A stretch of 64,000 bases of DNA from Gordius sp. MW1. Lineage: Eukaryota > Nematomorpha > Gordioida > Gordea > Gordiidae. Under the pieces are notes generated by a model, which worked only from the letters and a program-made list of their open reading frames with translations, ran no database searches and had not been told where the DNA came from. The stretch covers positions 20,792,221 through 20,856,220 of the forward strand of contig OZ038527.1 in NCBI GenBank assembly GCA_964036665.1, given 5' to 3'. The translations under genes were made by a program, and so were the position numbers. This document shows positions 11,746 through 23,300 of this stretch, piece by piece (position 1 is the first letter of the stretch; every line of letters begins with the position of its first letter).

Positions 11746-12508
11746 ACCTTGGGTCGGCATAGTTTCGGATCATCTGTGAGACTAAATGCTCAAAATTTTA
11801 ATACAATTGTGTACAAAAATAATTTATTCGTTTTTTCGTTACTTTAACCATAACAACCGACGATAATAGTATCTAAGCAATAGGCTCGCCCTTTTTTTAA
11901 ACTTAGGCTTATAGGCTTCTTACTTGCTCCCTCTGCTTTGTTTCTATTTAAGAGTAAACAAGCCTTTTGTTTTAATAGATTATATATTACCTTCGCCATA
12001 GTTTGCCCAAATAAGGCGAGCTTTGTATTATTTATTGCAAAGGTCTATTTTCGTTTTAGTCTATAATCAATCGCCTTAAGGATAAACAAATGTAAATATG
12101 TTTCCTTATTGCATTCTCTTTCGTTAAAATTAAATTTAACATTTTGTAGTGAAACTTTAATATATTTTTTCTTTCAACCTATTATTGACAACAAGATTAT
12201 AGAAACTATTTTATATAAATGCAATATCAGACCTGGATTATCTTGCTATCGTGGCATCGCTACGACAGATTTAGTTAATCACTTTTTAATGAATATCATT
12301 AAGTTAAGTATGCTTTTTAATTAAATTTTAAATGTCAAACTTCAATTTCAAGTTAATTTTTATACACTTATAGCTTTTGCGTCAATTGATAACTATCCAA
12401 AATCAGTCTAGGCTCTTGAGCCTGGAACATGCGCAGCGCAAAATAGGCATAAGTGCGGTCAGAGTTTGATACGACTGATTAAAGCTGATTATAATCTATG
12501 CTTTCATG
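11746..12508. other. noncoding DNA
   Basis: AT-rich sequence. A 71-codon open frame near 12109-12324 has AT-biased composition and no recognisable motif, and I do not call it a gene. Confidence 0.5.
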
Positions 12509-12677
12509 GGCGTAGCCAAGGGGTGGTAGGAAGGGCCGGCTGCCCCGTCTAAATCCAAAAATCCTTTAAATTTTATTTTAAAATTCTTGAAATTTTTTTA
12601 AAAAAAAGAGACATAAAAGAGTTAACTATATAAAAATTGTTATAAAGCCCGCATTACCTTAATCTTGTTATGGTGAT

Positions 12678-13852
12678 TAGAGGTCTGCATGGGCCGGGCC
12701 GGGCCTAAAATAGAGCGTTAAAAAATTGCGGGCCGGGCTTGGGCTTTGATAAGTGAAAAAATTTGAATTTATTTAACTTTATACTATATTTATAATATGA
12801 AAACAAAAAATGCACTTATTAGCTTGATGATAAAAAAAATTGATTTTTTCGAACCAAAATTTGGTGAAACTCAATGACATTATGTTAAAAAGTTTGCACG
12901 AGATGTATGATGAATTAATTAGTTTTTTATCTGCGAAAGATTAAAAACTTGAAGGCATTTTAAAAAAACATATCATGCTATTAATAAATAAGCTTTGGCT
13001 TCATGAAAAGTCAAGCATTGAGTTAGAAGCGGATATGACACCAACACACTATAAAGTTTTATCCTTTTATACATCATTAAAAAGCATCCCAAATTTGTTT
13101 TCATCTACGCCTAATGATAATCCATATTTATCATAAAATATCAACCTTTCTTGTTCCTAAGTTTCGCACGTTAAAATTGCTACCCGAAGATGAAAGAAGC
13201 TTCGTAAAAACTACAGTAACAGATTTTTATAGAAATCCATGCAAGAAGATCCTGGGTCTTCTTGCATAAGTCGTCCACCTATAAGCATTCCAGCTCAGGT
13301 GTGCAACACTAAGCAATTATCTATTGGTGAGGCAAATATGATATTTCTATTTGAAAGGATGTTGAAACGGAAAAATTGAAGATTTTAACGAAGTTGATAC
13401 TTATCTTAAATTAAATCTAAAACCTGAATACGCTCAGCTAGGTGTACTTTTATGGTGGAAAGACACCAGCTTATGCTACCAAACTTAACAAAATTAGCTA
13501 TTCAGTTTTTGTCAATTCCAGCCACCAGTGCTACGAGTGAACCTACATTGAATGCAAGTCGCCTTATAGAACAGAGAAGAACGAAATTATTGATTGATAG
13601 AATAGATAGTCTTTTATTTTTAATTGACAATATTAAATTATAATTTCTGATAAAATCGATTTATTTTTTGAACAAAATAAAATGGTTTTATACAAATAAA
13701 TAATTTTTGAAACAACTTAAACTTGTTTTTAATCGTGCGGGCCTGATGCGGCACAATTTTTGGACTTTTTTGGTGGGCCGGGTGGGGGACAAAAAATAAT
13801 ATTTGTGCCGGTATGGGCCGGGGCTGAACCTATCGGCATATGCAGACCTCTA
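12678..13852 (+). mobile_element. hAT transposon with degraded transposase
   Basis: The terminal inverted repeats are TAGAGGTCTGCAT at the left and ATGCAGACCTCTA at the right, extended by GGGCCGGGCC-type subterminal repeats. The flanking 8-mers ATGGTGAT (12670-12677) and ATGGTGAC (13853-13860) match at 7 of 8 positions; 8-bp duplications are the hAT hallmark. Inside, plus-strand frames around 13380-13640 encode the hAT C-terminal dimerisation region: WWK, then LSIPATSATSE, then a final RTKL...LLFL segment. Upstream, around 13010-13130, an LEADMTPTHYKVLSFY stretch may be an earlier transposase piece. Frameshifts and stops break it, the catalytic half is not intact, and at 1175 bp it is shorter than autonomous hAT elements. 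Confidence 0.85.
13452..13643 (+). pseudogene. hAT transposase C-terminal dimerisation remnant
   Basis: The 63-codon frame holds H(Q)LMLPNLTKLA, LSIPATSATSEPTLN and RRTKLLIDRI, matching the order of conserved blocks in the hAT family C-terminal domain. The Ser-Glu-Arg of the usual SER.FS motif is SEP here. It lies entirely within the hAT element. Confidence 0.75.
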
Positions 13853-14028
13853 ATGGTGACTGCCCAGGCCAACATGAAAATCTTATTTACGACGGTTGCC
13901 TGCTCGGCTCCTAGGCCGAGAGGGCCCGGGAGCGGGCCCGACTTTTTTAATTTTTTTTACAAATAAAATTGTTAAAATTTTTTTTGGCAACTTCTTCCCC
14001 CCCCCCCTGAAAATCCTGGCTACTCGCC

Positions 14029-14971
14029 TGATTGTAGGGCATATGTAACTCAAAATAGACGCCTATATGATAGGTTTTTTTTTAACTATTAAAAACATGT
14101 TATAACCAAAAAAACTCTAGTAAGCGCACATCTGAAAAGTATTTTTTAGTTATTATAGCTATTTTAATTGCAAAAAAATATGCAGAATTTAAAGTCTCTA
14201 AAAAATGAAAAATGCCTTTTTATTTTTATTAACAACTTATTTCAATATCAAATCTGATGTCATTAGAATAGACAAAATTTAATATAGTTTGTTTTTTTGT
14301 AGTCGAGATGTTTATTGTTAAACAAATAATATGGCGTATGACCAATGAACGTATCTGCGGTATAATATTATTTAATTAAATCGGTAGGATAATGATATTT
14401 TGGATATAAAGGTAGACGTTGGACAATGGGCGGGGGGGAAAATATCAGGCGGAAAATATGTGAGATTGGGTGATGTCTAAGGACTGATGCAAGTATTGGG
14501 TTAGGGGCGGTTTGCTTTTCGGAGATAGTTGCAGCAGGACAAACAAGTTCTAAGTAGAAAAAAAAATATATAATTAATTTCAGGGTAAACTTCCCGCTAT
14601 TTAAACCCTGCCGATGCACTTCTCAATTTGCCTGAGGGATGCCCTTTAACCTTACGACAGGTCGATGTACTGCACATCTCAATTAGCATGAAGCATGCCT
14701 TTTACATATTCGCCTGCTTCCAATTAGTGCCAACAAACCATTAATTAGGAATCTTCCGCAAACTATAAATAGTTTCTCACCCATTTAATCACATCATTTA
14801 AACATTATTCCCACCACTATTAGATTACTTCCAAAATTAATTGGCCATATACAACACCTTCCCCTTTTACCTTTTTCGGCACCTCCTATTTTGGGCCTTG
14901 TTGCAGGGCCTCCGTCGCACTCTGTGACGACACATTATTACTTGATGGTGCTGACTCATCAGCCTACTGAG
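14029..14971. other. noncoding DNA left of Gypsy G1
   Basis: No gene is supported. Two similar segments beginning CTCAAT(T/A)(T/A)GC, near 14623 and 14678, each include (G/C)ATGCC(C/T)TTTA. The G1 3' LTR should fall in this area, but no second copy exists in the window to define it. Confidence 0.4.
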
Positions 14972-15277
14972 TTACTTTGGGAGTAGCCCTACTTGTGATG
15001 TCCCTGTGCTCCGTCCCGCGCACATTGGCATACAGGGCCATCTGCGGCACTTATTACACCTCCTCCAAGGTCTACTCTCGGGCCTGCCATGCCGTTGACC
15101 CACATACGGACTTGGTCCTCCTGGCATAACCGGTGATGGTGGCTCGAACATAGCCACTATCCTCGGTACCCCATCCACACCAATAATTACGGTTAGGTGT
15201 ATTGGTCCCGGTGGACGGATGGCAACAGTTTTTCTTACCACCACTTCCACTACGCACCAGGACATCTGTAGTTGCAT
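14972..15277 (-). pseudogene. post-integrase ORF remnant of G1
   Basis: The first 60 residues align by eye with the ORF that follows integrase in G2: a WC.V.VVV block, then VIIGVDGVPRIV, against VVGADGVPHMV in G2. Near the end is a Cys cluster CNKCRRWPCMPMC. The function is unknown. Conservation in two elements suggests a real accessory protein. Confidence 0.5.
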
Positions 15278-15296
15278 CTAAATATAAAAATATTAT

Positions 15297-16248
15297 TTAG
15301 ACATCGTGCATTAGTAATTGCTCTAAATGTCTTACTTCTTCTTTTTGACTTTCTAAAAGTCTTACTTTATAAATCTTATTACCTATATGGTCAATAATAC
15401 GTGCCAAAACCCACATGGGTTCACCTGCATAGTTACGTGACCACACTAGTTGATCTATCTTACACCGAGGGTTAGTTGTTAAAGTATTAGTATTATCTAA
15501 TTCCAATAAAAAATCAGGCGGGTATCTTAAGTTACGTTTAAGAAACTCTTCGCCCCGGTAAACGACCTGAATACCTGGGTGACATGTTATGATTTAATTT
15601 ATAGAGCCAGGTACCATCCTTACCAGTCTGTGATAATCTAATCCATTTTTTAACTATACCTATATATCTCTCAACCTATCCATTAGAATTTGGATGATAT
15701 GGTGGTGTTAATACATGTCTTATTTTCCATTGTTCACAAAATTTATTAAACTCCGCACTAGTAAATTATTTGCCGTTATCGGTTACTACACATTTTGTAA
15801 AACCATAAGAACTACTTATATCTTTTAAAAAATTTATCGTTACCTGGGTAGAGATATTAAAAACCTTTCTAAATTTGGTCCAACCCAAAAAAGCATCTAC
15901 AATTAAAATATAGGTTTTTTTATCAAGTTCGAAAAAATCAATGTGTATGCGATCCCAAGTTTTTTTAGGACGTGTCCATCTCGCCGCTGTGTCTCTGCGA
16001 GGCATGGCCGTCTTTGCCTTGCACCATTTACATTGTCGAACCTGTCTTTTAATATCTTTCGTCATCTTAGGCCACCAGACATACCTTCTAGCCATGTCTT
16101 TCATCTTTGTATTACCTGCATGCCCTTTGTGAAGTACCTTTAAAACATCCTCACCTAGTTCGGTTGGTATTACAACTTTTTCTATCCTCCAAATAAAGCT
16201 CATTAAGCACATGTTTAAAAGCCAAAGGTACCGACTGACTATCCTCAT
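15297..16248 (-). pseudogene. G1 integrase, interrupted
   Basis: Two frames: 15766-16248 has the HHCC zinc finger (HKGHAG...CKWCKAK), HIDFFELD with the first catalytic Asp, and VVTDNGK with the second. 15297-15506 has the C-terminal DNA-binding region ending before the extra ORF. The frames do not join, and the region with the catalytic Glu lies in a stretch broken by stops (15507-15765). Confidence 0.75.
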
Positions 16249-16327
16249 TACCGAATAAAATATCTTTTAATTTAAAAAAATCCGGGTCAGTCTCTGAGCT
16301 CTTAACTATAGTGTTAAACTCAACAAT

Positions 16328-16872
16328 TTATAAATTAATGTAATTCTTATTAGTTTTAGTGATTTCAATATCGTTGTCAGATTTCTCGTTATTACCACTC
16401 AAACGCGACAATACGTCTGCTAAACAATTATTTTTACCTTTACGATATTTTAATGTTAAAGAAAAGTTACCAAGTATTAATAACCACCTTTGCAAACGTG
16501 GGGACATCAAGTATTCAGTATTAATCTTTTGGTAGAAATTCATTAAATGCTTGTGATCGGTAAAGGAGTAAAGGTCTTGCCTATTAAATATCTACATCAA
16601 TTTAAACCAAATGTTATAGCAAGCGCTTCTTTTTCAATTACAGAGTAATTACGTTCCGCTTTATTAAGTTTAAGCGAAAAATAAATTATAGGATGTTCAA
16701 TTCCATCCTCGACCTGACATAAAGCTCCTCTTATACCCGTGTTAGATGCATAAACATTTAAGATGTGCTTTTTACTCGGATCAAAACATTTTAAAACGGA
16801 GTCTTTTACCAAAATATTTTTCAAATAATTAAAACATTGGTCTTCCCTATCTTCCCATTTAAATTTAAACAT
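16328..16872 (-). pseudogene. G1 RNase H region, interrupted
   Basis: Frame 16597-16872 carries the tether and start of RNase H (NYLKNILVKDSVLKCFDP, NVYASNTG, SVIEKEALA). Frame 16328-16543 carries the end (SPRLQRWLLILGNFSLTLKY, DVLSRL). The first catalytic Asp of the usual DAS motif reads Tyr-Ala-Ser, so the enzyme would be inactive even if joined. Confidence 0.75.
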
Positions 16873-17105
16873 TATCTTTAGTTAATTCATCTAGGGGACC
16901 AAATACTTAGTGTAGTTATCAATAAATCTGCTATAATAATTCATAAGCCCTAAAAACGAGGACAATTCCTTTTTATTATTAGGCCTTTGAATATTTTTAA
17001 TAGCTTCAATTTTAATCAAATTAAGTTTTATCCAGCCATCGGCTATTATATGCCCTAAATAAGTGATTTCGGTTACGCAAAAAATGCATTTATTCGCTGA
17101 TACAC

Positions 17106-17462
17106 TTAAATTAATCGTAAGTCATGCTCGGCTTGCGTTGAACCCGTTACTAAAATGTCGTCTAAATAGAAAAACATGCCATCTAAATTATTAAAAATAG
17201 AAGCCATCGCTCGTTGAAAAATTGGCGCAGACACATTTAAACCAAAAGGTAATCGTTTAAAAGCAAACAAACCTCTATCGGTGTTTATTGTTAAAATTTT
17301 GGGCATCTTATCATCTACACCTAACTGATGGTATGCATCCTCAGATCTAATTTTGAAAAGAATTTGGAACCTTTCAAAGTAGCTAAAACCATTTCTATCC
17401 TGGGTAGGGGGTATTTAACATATATTACAAGTCTATTAATAGTAATTTTGTAATCCCTTTCA
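17106..17462 (-). pseudogene. G1 reverse transcriptase, main part
   Basis: It shows the palm motifs RLPFGLN and YLDDILV plus INTDRGLF. Upstream at 17330-17460 the fingers region (KYPLPRIEM, GSKFFSKLD) is in a shifted frame. The remainder (KKNDGSKRVCVDYRNPS) continues at 17843-17960 beyond the inserted MITE. Confidence 0.8.
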
Positions 17463-17842
17463 AGTCAATTGAGAAACGTCCAACTGAACAAAAACCTCCT
17501 AATCTCATCTAATCTCACCAAACTATATCACTTCATTGTTTAAATTGACTTTAAAAGCTAACATATTATACAATTTACAATCTAATATACTATTCTATTT
17601 AATTTTTATATCTTAGATTAATATATATTTTGCCATTCTTACCTTAAAAGAAAATACAATATTATCCATTTATACTCCAATATAAAATAATCTATCACAT
17701 TCATGCATTATCTTTAAGTAGTTTAATATTGTGTTATTTATAGCTTGTTATTATGTAGCTTTTAAAGTCAATTTAAACGATGACGTGATATAGTTTGGTG
17801 AGCTTAGGAGGTTTTTGTTCAGTTGGACGTTTCTCAGTTGAC
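17463..17842. mobile_element. long-TIR MITE inserted in G1 reverse transcriptase
   Basis: The left arm (17463-17559) and right arm (17756-17842) are inverted repeats of about 85-95 bp, starting GTCAA(T/C)TGAGAAACGTCC. The left arm has an extra 10-bp duplication (AATCTCATCT). The loop of about 200 bp is AT-rich and noncoding. Removing it restores continuity of the RT fingers reading frame, which shows it is an insertion. A long target duplication is not evident. Confidence 0.8.
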
Positions 17843-17962
17843 TCGGATTCCTGTAATCAACGCAGACCCGTTTACTACCGTCATTTTTCTTAACGGAAAC
17901 TAACAGAGTGGCGCACTCAGAATACACTATTGGCTCGATAATATTATCTTTTAACCAACTAT

Positions 17963-18226
17963 CTATAACGTTATTCCCTTATCAATCCACATAAATGGTA
18001 TTCGACGGGCAAGACAAAATCGAGGAATTGCATCTGAGTTAATTTTTATCGAAAAAATGTTATCATTCAAACAACCTAGTTCTTCACGAAAAATTTCTAT
18101 AAATTCAGCTTTAATTTTATCAATATTATAATGCCACAGTTTCTCAACGTACTGACCATCACAAACCCGACCAGAGGCCGTAGGCTTATCAACAAACCCT
18201 TGCCCCTGAAACCGAGGCTGGCTCAT
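17963..18226 (-). pseudogene. G1 pol N-terminal fragment
   Basis: It contains EFIEIFREELGCLND and RRIPFMWIDKGI, the linker between protease and RT of Gypsy elements (compare FCPSRRIPFIWRDE in G2). The upstream protease and gag are not visible. The sequence stops near 18230, where Helentron-like DNA begins. Confidence 0.65.
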
Positions 18227-18282
18227 TCACTGAGTCCGTTGCCTTATTAATAACAACCAACGATTTATATTTTATCAGTTTT

Positions 18283-18430
18283 TTGTTAATTAATTGCTAT
18301 GCAATTTATGGGCTCGCTTTTTGTTGTCCGTCCGTCCGTCCTTCCTCCAACGATCTGACTCCGTCTTCCAACTTCCTGACTTGCTAATTCAATACCCGGA
18401 GTGGACAAATTTTATTCTTATAAAAGTAGG
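18283..18430 (+). mobile_element. Helentron-like 5' end fragment
   Basis: It starts ATTAATTGCTATGCAATTTA then GGGCTCGCTTTTTGTTGTCC with repeated GTCC, and contains ATACCCGGAGTGGACAAATTTT. It matches the first 130 bp of the 25.1 and 57.7 kb copies. The remainder is absent. Confidence 0.7.
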
Positions 18431-20122
18431 TAAGGATTTTTGAGTGAAATACACCTTTATTATTTATCATGGCAAGTATTTAATATTCAAAATTTACCTG
18501 GGGTAACCCCCTAAATCAGAATTTTTTTATATATTAATAACTGCTAAATGCAAGTTAGTTTCTAGCATTTAGTAATATTAAATTACTCAACCTCTTAATA
18601 GTCGCCAACCAATTTGTCCATAAATACCAGTGTCCACTATGTATAGTCTTTATATTTTAAAGATTTTATAAAGAAATAACGATGCTTGTTAAGTGCTAAC
18701 TTAGTTTTATTTTATTAAAAACAGTAAAAATTTGTTAAAGAGGCATATTAAACCATTTATCCTCCCTGAATTTTTATAATCTATCGTTGACGTATAATGG
18801 CATAGAAAGATAAGCAACAAAGACAGACCATAATCGTGCAAACACTCCTCATAATCGACCTAAAATCTTTATTTCTTCTCTGAAGCTGCGCTGAATATAC
18901 TCTTCCTATATCGGTCGAAAATTTTATTTCCTCTTGGATGCTGAGTTGAATATCTGACACCAGTGTTTGCTCGACTATGCTCTGTCTTTGTTGCTTATAT
19001 TATGCCGTTATACGAAGTTAAGTTATACAGATTAGGGATTAGATTAAATAAATAGCTATTTAAACAGACTAACAATATATTATTGTCTATTAAAATTTTT
19101 CACATTAACTCTGTTATTTTCCGTTGCTATCAAAACTCAAAGTGGAATTAGATTTGGAATCATACCAAAAATCAAATTTAACCATTGCGAATTTGAAGAG
19201 AGAGCTAGCTAAAATATAGGGGCAGACCCCCCTCCCCCATTTTATTGTTATCCAATGCAATGATCTCTTGAGGGCGCACGGGCATAACACCTATTAATAG
19301 AATTCCTTTAATATTTATAATAGCAATTTATGTAGTTTTGGTGATCCTTAATAGCCACTTTATTAGAGAAATGCAGTTTATTTAATTCGAGATGTAATTG
19401 TCTACAGCTGCACGTATGAAATTATATTTAAGTGGTATCACTTATCGCATAAAACCCCGTATTATTAGGGATCGCTATACAAAATTTTTAAATACCTTAA
19501 TAGGACATTCGGCTTCATAGATTTTATTCCGGTATGATAACAATAGTATGCTTGAAACAGCTATAATAAAAAAGATGACATTCACATTTATTTGATTTTA
19601 TAACGATTATAACCCATAAATAATAAACAAATTATATGTGCCATTATTTACAAACATTTTTAGTATTGCTATATCATTTATAAGTCATTTATACAACGTT
19701 TTCAATATGTCGTTCGTTTCCATCTATAGAATATATAAGTATAGATATATAAATTAACGCATCCAAAAAAGATTATCCTCAAGTGTATTACCACTTTGTT
19801 ATTTTAAATGAATATCAAATTAACTTAAAGCTTTAATTAATGAAACCTTTCTCCTATTTATCTCTTTAAAACTTAGTAAGAGATAGAAAAATGCTACAGC
19901 TAATGGTCCTCTGCGACTTTTAATATATATGACAAAAATAAACGTCCAAATTAATATTATACAAATTTTCCTGCATTAACCATTTTAGTGAACCTAAAGA
20001 CTCAAGGCGCCTACTCGCGCTCCTATATTTATCATTATGTTCTCATATTCCAATTCTGATTCTATTTAAAATTCTCCTTATAAATTGAATAGTATAATAT
20101 AGATTTGAAACATTTTTTCAAC
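18431..20122. other. AT-rich DNA downstream of Hedgehog exon 2
   Basis: No exon for the Hedgehog C-terminal (Hint) domain was recognised here. It contains a MITE at 18791-19014 and otherwise no feature. Since exon 2 ends in a splice donor, this is intron sequence if the gene is intact. Confidence 0.5.
18791..19014. mobile_element. MITE with ~50-bp inverted ends
   Basis: The left end CGTATAATGGCATA, then AAGCAACAAAGACAGA and GCAAACACT, is mirrored at the right by AGTGTTTGC, TCTGTCTTTGTTGCTT and ATGCCGTTATACG. The element is 224 bp with no coding sequence. The target duplication is unclear; TA is possible. Confidence 0.7.
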
Positions 20123-20387
20123 CTGGTTGTACGGAAACGTGGATGAAAGAACGTTGGCGATAATGAACCCAATGAAATTCGGCTTTTCTCGCGAGACCAG
20201 CTAAAAATCCGTTTTTGCCATGATCATAATCGCTCACAGTGATGTCTAATGCACGACCGCAGGAATGGAGTGTCTTTCTTGATCTATTGTCATCTTCGAC
20301 AGTCCAACCTTTTAAAACTTTAACTTTGACTCCTGGCCATTCCAAACTCACTAGCATCGAGAGGAGATCTAGTTTTTCTTTACAAGT
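20123..20387 (-). CDS. hh: Hedgehog exon 2 (signalling domain, C-terminal half)
   Basis: The 265-nt exon runs from acceptor TTTAG to donor G/GTTGAA and has the phase and length of Hedgehog exon 2 in other animals. It begins TCKEKLDLLSM (compare RCKDKLNALA), then EWPGVKVKVLKGW, LHSCGRALDITVSDYD, LARKAEFHWV and IHVSVQP. The zinc ligands are kept: His of LHS, Asp of LDI and His of IHV. The Glu of the usual YYES is Arg here. Hedgehog is a secreted, lipid-modified morphogen acting through Patched and Smoothened. Exon 1 ends in phase 0 at 28116, matching this acceptor. The following exon with the autoprocessing Hint domain was not found between here and the left edge. Confidence 0.94.
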
Positions 20388-23300
20388 CTAAAGACAAAAT
20401 AAAATGATATTTAACTTTGGAAACATACATTTCTATTAGACGCAAAATTATGCAAATGAATTTTTATGACTTAGAGGTATTAACGGGCCTAATTTAATAA
20501 TGCAGTTACTATTATTGACTTTAAAATACGATTAAAAACTGTTTTAACTTAATAGATAGATGAGATTTGTTCATGCGATATATTGGGAACTCCTAGCAAC
20601 AAAGCAGACGTAGCCTGAATTTTAAAAATAAATCGGGCCTAAAAAAAGTTATTTTGTTAAATAGTTGGATTAGAGAATAAAAAAACACTTTAGATTCGAA
20701 ATGCAAATGTGTGATCAAATTTAAAAGTTAAGCAGCTTTTAATAAAAAACCAAACCCACCATAAATGTCAAGCCAATATACATCCATCCAACACTTAAGG
20801 GTTTCAACCCCCTGTTTAAAGATATTGAACGATATTCTTATAATTTTTATATAACTTTAAAGCCAAAAACGTAAATAACTGAAGGCATTTCAGTATTTGA
20901 AGATTCATATTGGTTTTCAATGTTTATGTTTTAATTGAATTCTATTATAACAAACCAAACCATGGTACCTTCCCAATTTTCAAAAGAGAATACTTTGTCC
21001 TTCTATGTGCCCATTATTTACAAATAAACAGTTTTATATTAAATGCCCATTTAACTTTGTTTTTTACTATAAAAATATGCAATCTAAAAATTTGTGAGCT
21101 CCCGTTAGAGAATAATATTATTGATTTATTTTAAATTTTGGAGTTTAAACCTTTCAAACGTCAAAGTTTCAAAGTCGCTTTATTATTAAATTGCTGGTAA
21201 GTAAAAATAAACTTCATTGTTTTGAAACTGTTAAAAAACTATTTATTTTTAGATTTCTTAAAAAATATTGCTATGATATTGATAAGTTTGGACTCGAATG
21301 GTAAATTAATAATAAATGTAAAACTTTAAATTAGTGTACCTAAATTAATCCTTAAAACATCGTTCTTTAACTAACACTTTAAGCCTTAAACTAAATTTGT
21401 TAAATATTAACGTCAATTTTTATTAATAGTATTATAGCTTTACACGTCATTATATGCTGTTTTTTTAAATATTTTTACCTGCAATAAAATGTGAATGACT
21501 TTAAAAATTCGTGGGGTGACTTCAAAATGCTATACTACACGTGCCGTTGTTTTGTATTTATAGGTTCATTTAAAACAATATGATTACAATACACAAATGT
21601 CGATTGATAAGTTTTTGGATTAAATTGATAGTTTACAGCATCATGGTAGTCATCCCCGACCCAAACCCATTGAGGCCCAAGGCCCTTAGCAAGGTATATG
21701 TATGTTTAGGCATATGTCAGGCCAAACATTTAACAATATATTGCTCTAGAGCACTCAATATAAAAGGCAATTTAAATATTTTTAGATGTGGCTTGGGCAA
21801 ATTAAAAATAACAATTAGACAGACAAAGTTTGAACTTTTAAGCAGAGACCACTAATTGTCATTTAATTGACGACTAACAAAATTCAGTTAATCCTAAAAT
21901 TTTTGCAGTTCTGTGATGAATGCTATAAAGATACGGCTTATATATTATTATTCGCTCTCTTAATGATCAAAATAAAGCTATTGAATAGTTACTTAGGTTA
22001 TTACTGTCATACTTAAGAAAACTTATCGTTCAATTTGTGATTGAACTGGGTAAGGGTATGATAGTTGCTAAACCGCCTTTGTTATAATTAGACTTCTAGT
22101 TAGTGATGTGTTAAAGTGCCTCATTTTAGACCAGCGCTTCAAAAGGATTAAACAGATGAAGTACCCACCCACACCATAATAAAGGTCCATCGTAAGACGC
22201 CAGGCGCGTAGCCAGGATTTTCTCAAGGGGGAGTAAAAAATTCAAAAAAAATTTCGACACTTTTATTTATAATATAACAAAAATAAACTTCGCCTACAAT
22301 ATATGCGAAACTTCAAGGCGCTATATAACCAGCTCTTTGGAAAAATCCTTCTCTTCATTAATCAGAGCATTGACTATCGCTTTTATACCTTAAAATCGGA
22401 CATGGACCTTCAAAAAAATTTCAAATTTTGGTCAAGGGGGAGAAAAGTCCCGCTTTCTGCCCCCTTGGCTACGCGCCTAAGACGCGCTCCCCTAGTGTAT
22501 GGTCCCTTTTTTTACTAATTCCCTCCCCCATGGTCCTAAATTGTAGATAAAATTATTAGATGGCGAGCGCTCTTGTTTTTATAGAACCGCCACATGTGCC
22601 ACATTTTCTAGTCACATTAACCATCACATTGATGAAACAAATAAGGCATGAGGGGGAGGGGGTACCTTGTACTATTTACTTGATGACAATAATAACAACT
22701 AACTAACACCCCCTAAGCATAATATCTAATGATCCATCAGGGTCCCTATGAAAAAATAATACACTAGTGGTTGGTTTGTAACACACCCACACTGAATGTA
22801 TTCTCAAGAAAAGGAGACTACAGTGTGGGTGTGGCTCTTTTTATAAAGACTACAAAACCTTCTCAACAGACCGTAGAGCGCCTGCTAATTAACTAGTCAA
22901 AATCATAAAAATTAGAAAAAAACATTCTTAGTCAAATTTTCAATTATGCATGCCCAAGCCTGAAAAGATAGACAAAAAAATTGTGGCAGGTCGATGACTA
23001 CTTAAATGGCGCATTCGGTTATTATCATATATTACTTTTTAAATATAACTTATGTTCATGACTATGGACATAGAAGATTACTTAAAAGTGTTCATTCTTG
23101 TTTTTCTGATTTGCGGGAAAACATTGTCGGCAAGCAGGGCAAGATATATAAAAAATGTTTTACCGGACAGAATGGGCAAACATGACTGAACCCCGTTCAG
23201 ACCTTAATTATAGATTGCAGACCTTTATTTATATTATGACGGATAAGGACTATAATCTTGTAGGCTAGATTAATTTTGTAAAACTTGCGTTGAGTTGAAT

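Larger units (their letters stand above)
12509..14028. mobile_element. GGGCGTAGCC-family MITE, probably split by a hAT element
   Basis: The left end GGGCGTAGCCAAGG with a GGAAGGGCC segment and AAATCC(A)AAAATCC is at 12509-12565. The only matching right end, CCTGGCTACTCGCCT after a C run, is at 14005-14028. The hAT element at 12678-13852 with its own target duplication sits between them, which suggests it inserted into the MITE. The middle is too diverged to prove continuity. Confidence 0.4.
14972..18226 (-). mobile_element. decayed Ty3/Gypsy retrotransposon (G1)
   Basis: The minus-strand order is: pol start (17963-18226), RT (17843-17960 and 17106-17462, split by a MITE), RNase H (16328-16872), integrase (15766-16248 and 15297-15506), then a post-integrase ORF remnant (14972-15277). 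The RT shows LPFGLN and YLDD. RNase H has an LNVYASNTG block where the usual Asp is lost. The integrase shows the Cys pair of its zinc finger, HIDFFELD and a VVTDNGK block. Stops and frameshifts occur throughout. Domain order and sequence resemble the G2 element at 49-56 kb, and both carry the same extra 3' ORF. No LTR pair was found. These retroelements are classed as Metaviridae and this copy is dead. Confidence 0.85.

Noticed and set aside
14368-14619. candidate Hedgehog third exon
   Set aside because: Checked for the Cys-Phe start and Hint motifs; none are present, and it lies beside Gypsy sequence.
15941-16143. two plus-strand ORFs of about 65 codons
   Set aside because: Antisense shadows of the G1 integrase.
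21580-21855. 91-codon ORF in Hedgehog intron 1
   Set aside because: No conserved pattern; length is within chance for this composition.
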